Source: Georgenia satyanarayanai (lineage in GTDB: Bacteria > Actinomycetota > Actinomycetes > Actinomycetales > Actinomycetaceae). Taken from it: DNA of 64,000 bases. Below are positions 56,748 through 64,000 of the stretch, piece by piece (the first letter of the stretch is position 1; every line of letters begins with the position of its first letter). The stretch is taken from assembly GCF_900116375.1 (NCBI RefSeq), contig NZ_UETB01000005.1, positions 124,001 to 188,000 on the forward strand, read 5' to 3'. The notes below the pieces were generated by a model. It saw only the letters and a list, made by a program, of their open reading frames with translations, was not told the DNA's origin and ran no database searches. A program made the position numbers and the translations under genes.

Positions 56748-58139
56748 TCAGGCGGGGAGGACGTTGTGGTTGAGCCGGAAGAGGTTCTCCGGGTCGTAGC
56801 GCCGCTTGAGCCCGGCGAGGCGGGCGAGGGTGTCGTCGCCGTAGACGGCCCGTGCGCCCCGGTCGCCGGGCTCGCTGCCCATGAAGTTGACGTACAGGCC
56901 ACCGGTGGAGGCCGGCGCCATGTCCTGCGCGAACGCGCGCACCCACGCGGTGCGGGCGCCGTCGAGGGCCGGGTCGGTCCACGCGCCGTAGACGTTGAGC
57001 CAGAACCGGGCACCACGCGCGGGGAACGGCGTGGCGTCCGCCGGGACGCGGGCGAACGCCCCGCCCATGTGGTGGATGTCGATGCCCGTCCCGGCCCAGC
57101 GCTGCTCGCCCGCGCGCCGCAGGAGCACCTCGGTCACGTCGTCGTCGAGGCGGTCGAAGGACGTGTTGCGCCAGTACCCGCGGCGGTCCCGGCCCCCGAG
57201 GACGTCGAAGGCGGACTGCCAGGCCACCCAGTCGGCCTCGGGCGACTCCTCGTCCGGCGGCGCGGCGGCGCGCAGCTCGGACACGAGCCGCTCTCCCGTG
57301 GCGCCGTCGTCGGGGTCGGCCCACACCGAGGCGAGGACCAGGAGCGGCTCGTCCCCGGCCCCGAGCTCCGGCGGCGGCACGAGGAAGGTCGCGATCGACT
57401 GCATCGCGTCGGGCAGCTCCCGCGTCCACTCCTCCCACGCGCGCAGCGCCTGGGGCCACCGCGGCTCGCCGTAGACGAGCTCGACCGCCACCAGCGGTGC
57501 GGGCAGGGGTCGGGCGCGGTAGGTGAAGCTCGTGACGACGCCGAAGTTGCCGCCTCCGCCGCGCAACCCCCACAGGAGGTCCGTGTGCTCCGTCCCGCTC
57601 GCCGTCACCCGCTCACCCGACGCCGTGACGACGGTGGCGGCGAGGAGGTTGTCGGCCGTCAGGCCGTAGGCACGGGTGAGCCACCCGACCCCGCCGCCGA
57701 GGGTGAGGCCCCCGACACCGGTCTGCGACACCACGCCGAGCGGCACGACAAGACCGTGTGGTGTGGTGGCGCGGTCGACGTCGGCGAGCCGGGCCCCACC
57801 ACCGGCCCGGACGGTGGCGGCCTCCGGCTCCACCTCCACCCGGTCGAGGGCGGCGAGGTCGATGACGATGCCGGCGTCCACGGTGCCGTACCCGGCGACG
57901 CCGTGCCCACCACCGCGCACGGCGAGCGGGAGCCCGTGGTCACGGGCGTAGCCGACCACGGTGACGACGTCCTCCTCGTCCGCGACCCGGACCACCGCGA
58001 GCGGGAACCTGTCGATGATCCCGTTCCACACGCGACGGGCCTCGTCGTAGCCCTCGTCATCGGCCCCCAGCACGGCGCCGGAGACGCGGGCGCGGAGATC
58101 GGGCACCGGGTCCTGGGCAGCGACGGTCGCGGCGTCCAT
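56748..58139 (-). CDS. FAD-linked oxidoreductase (berberine-bridge-enzyme-like)
   Basis: A 463-residue FAD_binding_4/BBE protein. The N-terminal FAD domain contains RGGGHGVAGYGT with the histidine (about residue 79) used for covalent FAD attachment. VGGLTLGGGVGWLTRAYGL follows, without a cysteine at the second attachment position. The C-terminal BBE segment ends RRYDPENLFRLNHN. The substrate is unknown; relatives oxidise sugars or secondary metabolites. GGAGG precedes the ATG at 58139. It is not obviously part of the GntR operon, whose promoter starts just below its 3' end. Confidence 0.88.
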   Translation of the reverse strand: MDAATVAAQDPVPDLRARVSGAVLGADDEGYDEARRVWNGIIDRFPLAVVRVADEEDVVTVVGYARDHGLPLAVRGGGHGVAGYGTVDAGIVIDLAALDRVEVEPEAATVRAGGGARLADVDRATTPHGLVVPLGVVSQTGVGGLTLGGGVGWLTRAYGLTADNLLAATVVTASGERVTASGTEHTDLLWGLRGGGGNFGVVTSFTYRARPLPAPLVAVELVYGEPRWPQALRAWEEWTRELPDAMQSIATFLVPPPELGAGDEPLLVLASVWADPDDGATGERLVSELRAAAPPDEESPEADWVAWQSAFDVLGGRDRRGYWRNTSFDRLDDDVTEVLLRRAGEQRWAGTGIDIHHMGGAFARVPADATPFPARGARFWLNVYGAWTDPALDGARTAWVRAFAQDMAPASTGGLYVNFMGSEPGDRGARAVYGDDTLARLAGLKRRYDPENLFRLNHNVLPA

Positions 58140-58238
58140 GAGAGCCTCCGTTGGTCCGCGCGGCCCACCGGCCGTGCGACCGCGCACCTGGCCGGAACGG
58201 TACTCCTGCTGGATGCGCTGCGGTAGGGCGCCCGGCCC

Positions 58239-59327
58239 TCAGAACAGCTCGCCGCGCAGGACGACGGCGCGCGGGTCCGCGAGGACGGAGACGTCCTCGC
58301 GGGGGTCCTCGGCGTAGACGACGACGTCGGCCGGTGCACCCTCCCGGATGCCGGGCACACCCAGCAGGTCACGCGCTCGCCAGCTGGCGGCGGCGACGAC
58401 GTCGAGCGCGGGGACGCCGGCCCGCACGACCTCGACGAGCTCGGCGGGCAGCGACCCGTGCACGATGGTGCCTCCGGCGTCGGAGCCCATGAGCAGCGGC
58501 ACGCCGGCCTCGTGGAAGGCACGCACCTGCTCGTGGCGGCGCTCGTGCATCGCGCGCATGCGCGCGGCGTACACGGGGTACTTGGTAGCGGCCAGCTCGG
58601 CGAAGTCCGCGAAGTGGGCCACCTGGAGCAGGGTCGGGGTGACGGGTATGCGGCGGCGGGCGGCCTCGGCGATGTGGTCCGCCGTCATCCCGGTCCCGTG
58701 CTCGATGCCGTCGATGCCGGCGTCGAGGAGGTCGTCGACCACCTCGCGGGAGAAGGCGTGGGCGGTGACCTTGGCGCCCGCCTCGTGGGCGGCCGCGACG
58801 CCCTCGGCGAGGACGTCGGCGGGCCACAGCGGGCGCAGGTCGGAGTCGACACCCTCGGACCGGTCGATCCAGTCGGCGACGACCTTCACCCAGCCGTCCC
58901 CGTAGGCGGCCTCCTCCGCCATCGCCTGCGGGAGCCGGGCGACGTCGTCGAGCTCGCGCCCGTAGTGGCGCAGGTACCTCTTGGGCCGCGCGAGGTGGTG
59001 GCCGGCACGGATGAGCCTGGGCAGGTCGGTCCGCTGCTGGACCCACCGGTTGTCCTGCGGTGAGCCGGCGTCACGGACGAGGAGCGTGCCGGCGTCGCGG
59101 TCGGCCTTGGCCTGGACCTCGGCCTCCTCCACGCTCACCGCCCCCTCGGGACCGAGCCCGATGTGGCAGTGCACGTCGACGAGCCCGGGCAGCACCCAGC
59201 CCTCGACCTCGCGTGCCGGCCCGGCCGGCGGCTCGAGCGTGAGGCGGCCGTCGACCACCCAGCACTCGTCGAGCTCGGCGGTGTCGCCGACGACGATCGT
59301 CCCGGTCAGGTGCAGCGGCTGGCCCAT
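58239..59327 (-). CDS. Amidohydrolase family protein
   Basis: A 362-residue TIM-barrel amidohydrolase. Metal motifs: VDVHCHIGLG near residue 53, GWVKVVADW (bridging-Lys region), VTAHAFSREVV, DGIEHGTGM and LMGSDAGG. This order resembles imidazolonepropionase or prolidase-like amidohydrolases; exact substrate unknown. The ATG at 59327 lies 10 bp after the ffh stop, so it is probably co-transcribed with ffh, an association conserved in many actinobacteria. Confidence 0.88.
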   Translation of the reverse strand: MGQPLHLTGTIVVGDTAELDECWVVDGRLTLEPPAGPAREVEGWVLPGLVDVHCHIGLGPEGAVSVEEAEVQAKADRDAGTLLVRDAGSPQDNRWVQQRTDLPRLIRAGHHLARPKRYLRHYGRELDDVARLPQAMAEEAAYGDGWVKVVADWIDRSEGVDSDLRPLWPADVLAEGVAAAHEAGAKVTAHAFSREVVDDLLDAGIDGIEHGTGMTADHIAEAARRRIPVTPTLLQVAHFADFAELAATKYPVYAARMRAMHERRHEQVRAFHEAGVPLLMGSDAGGTIVHGSLPAELVEVVRAGVPALDVVAAASWRARDLLGVPGIREGAPADVVVYAEDPREDVSVLADPRAVVLRGELF

Positions 59328-59337
59328 CCCACTCCCG

Positions 59338-60912
59338 TCAGCGCAGGTACTTCTGCAGGTCCTCGAGGTCGGGCACGGCGTCCGGGTCCGCCCCGGCGCC
59401 GCCCCCGAGACCGAAGGAGGACCCGGTGGGCGCGGCGGGCTGTTCGGCGGCCTTGCGCAGCGCCTCGGCCTCCTGCTTGGCACGCTTGGCCGGGTTGCCG
59501 GACTTGCCCTTCTTGCCCTTCTTCGGCGGGGGCGCCATGCGTCCCTTGGACTTCTTGCCGCCGCCGGGCAGGCCGCCGGGACCGAAGCCGCCGGGGGGCA
59601 TCTTCCCGCCGGAACGGGCCATCTGCCGCATCATCGTCTTCGCCTGCTCGAAGCGCTCCATGAGCTGGTTGATCTCGGTGACGGTCGTGCCCGAGCCGCG
59701 GGCGATGCGCGAGCGGCGGGAGCCGTTGATGATCTTCGGGTTCGCCCGCTCCTGGGGCGTCATCGAGCGGACCATCGCCTCGATGCGGTCGACCTCGCGC
59801 TCGTCGAAGTTCTCCAGGGCCTCGCGCATCTGGCCGGCGCCCGGGAGCATCCCGAGCACCTTCTTCATCGAGCCCATCTTCTTGAGCTGCTGCATCTGGT
59901 CGAGGAAGTCCTGCAGCGTGAAGTCCTCGCCGCCGGCGACCTTGGCCGCCATCCGCTCGGCCTCGTCCTGGTCGAACGCACGCTCGGCCTGCTCGATGAG
60001 CGTGAGGATGTCGCCCATGTCGAGGATGCGCGAGGCCATCCGGTCGGCGTGGAAGCGCTCGAAGTCGGTGAGCTTCTCACCGGTGGAGGCGAAGAGGACG
60101 GGCCGGCCGGTGACCTTCGCGACGGAGAGCGCGGCGCCACCGCGGGCGTCGCCGTCGAGCTTGGTGAGGACGACGCCGGTGAAGTCGACGCCCTCCTGGA
60201 AGGCCTGCGCCGTCGCGACGGCGTCCTGGCCGATCATCGCGTCGAGGACGAAGAGGGTCTCGTCGGGCTGGACGACGTCCTTGATGGCCGCGGCCTGCGC
60301 CATCATCTCGCTGTCGACGCCGAGACGGCCGGCGGTGTCGACGATGACGACGGAGTAGAGCTTGTCCTGCGCGTGGGCCAGGCCCGAGCGCGCCACCTCG
60401 ATGGGGTCACCGACGCCGTTGCCCGGCTCGGGCGCCCACACCGGCACGCCGGCCCGCTCGCCGACCACCTGCAGCTGGGTGACGGCGTTGGGGCGCTGGA
60501 GGTCGGAGGCGACGAGGAGGGGGGTCTGGCCCTGGTCCTTGAGCCACTTCGCGAGCTTCCCGGCGAGGGTGGTCTTACCGGCGCCCTGGAGGCCGGCGAG
60601 CATGATGACCGTGGGCGGACGCTTGGCGAAGCGCAGGTCACGGGCCTGGCCACCGAGGATCTCGACGAGCTCGGAGTTGACGATCTTGACGATCTGCTGG
60701 CCCGGGTTGAGGGCGCTGGAGACCTCGGCGCCGAGCGCCCGCTCGCGCACGGCGGCGGTGAACTCGCGCACCACCGGCAGGGCGACGTCCGCCTCGAGGA
60801 GGGCGCGCCGGATCTCGGAGACGGTGGTGGTGATGTCCTGCTCGGACAGCCGGCCCTTGCCGCGCAGGTTGCGGAAGGTGGCTGTCAGGCGGTCGGAGAG
60901 GCTGGCGAACAA
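59338..60912 (-). CDS. ffh: Signal recognition particle protein Ffh
   Basis: A 524-residue GTPase that delivers ribosome-nascent chain complexes to FtsY. N domain, then G domain: GLQGAGKTT, DTAGRLGVD, TKLDGDARGGAALS. The Met-rich M domain (MGSMKKVLGMLPGAGQMR and MMRQMARSGGKMPPGG) binds 4.5S RNA. The C-terminal tail is Lys/Pro/Gly-rich. The start is TTG at 60912 with GAGGA upstream; no ATG or GTG gives the conserved FASLSDRL start. Confidence 0.95.
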   Translation of the reverse strand: MFASLSDRLTATFRNLRGKGRLSEQDITTTVSEIRRALLEADVALPVVREFTAAVRERALGAEVSSALNPGQQIVKIVNSELVEILGGQARDLRFAKRPPTVIMLAGLQGAGKTTLAGKLAKWLKDQGQTPLLVASDLQRPNAVTQLQVVGERAGVPVWAPEPGNGVGDPIEVARSGLAHAQDKLYSVVIVDTAGRLGVDSEMMAQAAAIKDVVQPDETLFVLDAMIGQDAVATAQAFQEGVDFTGVVLTKLDGDARGGAALSVAKVTGRPVLFASTGEKLTDFERFHADRMASRILDMGDILTLIEQAERAFDQDEAERMAAKVAGGEDFTLQDFLDQMQQLKKMGSMKKVLGMLPGAGQMREALENFDEREVDRIEAMVRSMTPQERANPKIINGSRRSRIARGSGTTVTEINQLMERFEQAKTMMRQMARSGGKMPPGGFGPGGLPGGGKKSKGRMAPPPKKGKKGKSGNPAKRAKQEAEALRKAAEQPAAPTGSSFGLGGGAGADPDAVPDLEDLQKYLR

Positions 60913-60940
60913 GGACGTTCCTCGTGCTCGTTGGGTCCGG

Positions 60941-62743
60941 TCAGAGCTCCAGGGTACTTGGCGGCACCGACGGCGCGTGCCGCAGCCGCTCACGGCCCCG
61001 CGCGAGGAGCTCACCGACCAGCCGGGCACGCCACGGCGTCCACGCGACAGGGCCCGCCGCGCTCGCGTCGGCCTCGGTGAGCAGCGCGAGGAGCTCGAGG
61101 GTGACGGGACGGTGCCCGACGGCGGCGAGCAGCTCCTCCGCGACCTCCGGGTCCGCCGGGTCGCGCGTCGTGGCGAGGGTGGCGAGCGTGAGGTGCTCAC
61201 GCACGAGGAGGGTGACCGTCGTCGCGACCGGGGAGGGCAGCCCGAGCCGCGCGACGACGACCGCGGCCCGCCGCTCCCCCTCTCGCGAGTGGTCCGCCGC
61301 GCCGTCGACCTTGCCGATGTCGTGGAGGAGCGCCGCCAGCAGGAGTGTCGTCCGGGCCGCCTCCGTCAGACGCGGGGCGCGGTCGCGCAGCAGCTCGGCG
61401 GCGTTGGCGGCGGTCTGGACGAGGTGCCGGTCGACGGTGTGCCGGTGCACCGGCGACCGCTGGGGACGGTTGCGCACGTCCCGCCACTCCCCGATCCACT
61501 GCGTCACCACGCCGGCCAGGTCCAGCGCCTCCCACACGGGGATCTGCGCGAGGCCGGAGGCGAGCAGCTCGAGGAGGTCCGACCGGGCGCTCTCCGGCCA
61601 GGGGACCGGCGGCGCTGGCGCCCGCCGGAGGCTCTCGAGGGTGACCGGTGACAGCGGCAGACCGGTCCTCGCCGCGGCGGCCGCCGCGCGCAGCGTGAGG
61701 CCGGTGTCCTGCTCGACATCGGCATCGGTCGCGAGGACGAGCTCGCCGTCGTGCTCGGCCAGCCCCGCCGCGACGTGACGCAGCCGGGGGGCCACGCGCC
61801 GTCCGCGCACCACCGTCGGGCCGCGGCGCAGCAGCGCGGTCCGGCGCAGCGCCTGGCGGGCGCGGCGGACGGTGAGGTCGAGCGCGGCGGTGACGACACG
61901 GGCGGCCTGGGCCAGCTCGGCGAGCAGCGCGTCCGGGCCGTCCAGGCCGAGCCGCGCCGCGACGTCGGGCGTGTCGGCGCGCAGCAGCCGCGTGGTGCGG
62001 CGGCCGGTCACGACGGCGACGGCGTCGCGCACGTCGAGGAGGAACCCGGCGGCGTCGTCGACCTCGCCGTGGGGCCGGTCGGCGAGCCAGGTGGCGGCGA
62101 GCGCCCGCAGGACGACGACGTCGCGCAGCCCGCCGCGGGCCTCCTTGAGGTCCGGCTCGACGAGGTAGGCGAGCTCGCCGTGCCGCTCCCCGCGCTCACG
62201 CACCGAGCCGAGCAGCTCCGGCAGGCGACGGCGGGCCGCGGACCGCCAGTCGGCGAGCACGGCGCTCCGGGCACGGGCGACGACGTCGGTGTCCCCGGCC
62301 ACGTGCCGGATGTCGAGCAGACCGACGGCGGAGACGAGGTCGTCGGAGGCGACCTGGCGGCACCCGGCCAGGCTGCGCACGGCGTGGTCGACGTCGAGGC
62401 CGGAGTCCCACAGCGGGTACCACAGCGCCTGCGCCAGCGGCGCGACGGCCGCGGCGTCGTGGTGGCGCCCGTCGTGGAGGAGGACGACGTCGAGGTCGCT
62501 CGTCGGTCCGGCGTCGCGCCGCCCCTGCGACCCGACGACGGCGAGCGCGAGGCCGGTCGGCGTGTCCGGGACCGCGGCGTCCCACAGCCCGGCGAGGGCG
62601 GCGTCGACGAGGCCGGAGAGCTCGGCGCGGTACCGGGTGCCGGCCGTCGCACGACCGCTGCCCGCCCCGGCCTGGGCCGGGACGGGCAGCGGGAGGGCGA
62701 GCCGGGCCGCGCGCAGGTCGTCGACGGTGTGCGCGCGGCCCAC
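60941..62743 (-). CDS. glnD: PII uridylyl/adenylyl-transferase GlnD lacking ACT domains
   Basis: A 600-residue nucleotidyltransferase that modifies GlnK. The NTase motif [20 protein letters not shown] lies at residues ~71-90. The HD phosphohydrolase domain has [19 protein letters not shown] near 470. The protein ends ~130 residues later ([16 protein letters not shown]) without the tandem ACT glutamine-sensing domains of typical ~700-890-residue GlnD. ffh starts 28 bp beyond, leaving no room for a lost tail. GTG at 62743 is 2 bp after glnK. Confidence 0.88.
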   Translation of the reverse strand: MGRAHTVDDLRAARLALPLPVPAQAGAGSGRATAGTRYRAELSGLVDAALAGLWDAAVPDTPTGLALAVVGSQGRRDAGPTSDLDVVLLHDGRHHDAAAVAPLAQALWYPLWDSGLDVDHAVRSLAGCRQVASDDLVSAVGLLDIRHVAGDTDVVARARSAVLADWRSAARRRLPELLGSVRERGERHGELAYLVEPDLKEARGGLRDVVVLRALAATWLADRPHGEVDDAAGFLLDVRDAVAVVTGRRTTRLLRADTPDVAARLGLDGPDALLAELAQAARVVTAALDLTVRRARQALRRTALLRRGPTVVRGRRVAPRLRHVAAGLAEHDGELVLATDADVEQDTGLTLRAAAAAARTGLPLSPVTLESLRRAPAPPVPWPESARSDLLELLASGLAQIPVWEALDLAGVVTQWIGEWRDVRNRPQRSPVHRHTVDRHLVQTAANAAELLRDRAPRLTEAARTTLLLAALLHDIGKVDGAADHSREGERRAAVVVARLGLPSPVATTVTLLVREHLTLATLATTRDPADPEVAEELLAAVGHRPVTLELLALLTEADASAAGPVAWTPWRARLVGELLARGRERLRHAPSVPPSTLEL

Positions 62744-62745
62744 GG

Positions 62746-64000
<1,255 letters not shown>

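Noticed and set aside
60913-60940. Lost ACT region of glnD due to a frameshift
   Set aside because: Only 28 bp separate the glnD stop and the ffh start, and no frame there shows ACT-domain sequence, so a simple frameshift cannot restore the domain.

Overview
The window reads as chromosomal backbone of a very GC-rich actinobacterium. The long minus-strand gene order (rpsB-tsf-pyrH-frr-cdsA-rlmN-dxr-rseP-ispG-proS-rimP-nusA-infB-rbfA-truB-ribF-rpsO-pnp-M16-dapB ... dapA-rnj-ftsK-pgsA-cinA-clgR) is the classic actinobacterial housekeeping chain. GTG starts are frequent, and many genes have a -10 hexamer 6-8 nt before the start codon, which implies leaderless mRNAs. Protein features (NusA without acidic tail, short KH protein after rpsP, DivIVA-domain protein, soluble PknB-like kinase) suggest a Micrococcales-type organism. 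That placement is inference. No tRNA, rRNA, phage, transposase or CRISPR locus was recognised.

Layout. 1-9.7 kb: clgR-like regulator (partial), cinA, pgsA, a plus-strand capA-type gene, ftsK, a TetR/membrane-protein divergent pair with a clear operator, rnj and dapA. 9.8-13.1 kb: a plus-strand GNAT and nucleoside hydrolase inserted between dapA and dapB, plus a soluble Ser/Thr kinase. 13.4-30.2 kb: RNA and translation block (M16 peptidase, pnp, rpsO, ribF, nupC, truB, a TSUP transporter, rbfA, infB, ylxR, nusA, rimP, a lipoprotein, proS). 30.5-41 kb: isoprenoid (MEP) and lipid genes with translation factors. 41.5-48.8 kb: M23 peptidase, xerC, formaldehyde dehydrogenase, dprA, comM, yraN, DUF2469, rnhB. 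48.8-52.7 kb: lepB, rplS, trmD-GNAT fusion, rimM, KH protein, rpsP. 52.9-59.3 kb: an accessory block (two ABC transporter modules under a GntR regulator with a palindromic operator, an FAD oxidoreductase, an amidohydrolase) that splits the usual ffh-rpsP neighbourhood. 59.3-64 kb: ffh, a short glnD, glnK and amt (cut by the window end).

The most unusual structure is a family of about 30 copies of a ~20-bp motif (sense form GCCGAGCGCTGAGTTGTT followed by A/C and C) confined to four intergenic loci: 2788-3214, 13142-13435, 30231-30450 and 41354-42206. At every locus a plus-orientation array is followed by a minus-orientation array, so the two arms point at each other across a spacer. Linkers are homogeneous within an arm but differ between arms, as expected from local tandem amplification. 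Three spacers are about 40-56 bp. The fourth contains a whole M23 peptidase gene. All four loci lie at the 3' end of a minus-strand transcription unit. They may be giant-hairpin terminators, a REP/MITE-like family or protein-binding arrays.

Other points of interest are a TrmD-acetyltransferase fusion, a GlnD that stops before the expected ACT sensor domains, a NupC transporter with a large charged loop, and a formaldehyde dehydrogenase placed between dprA and xerC.
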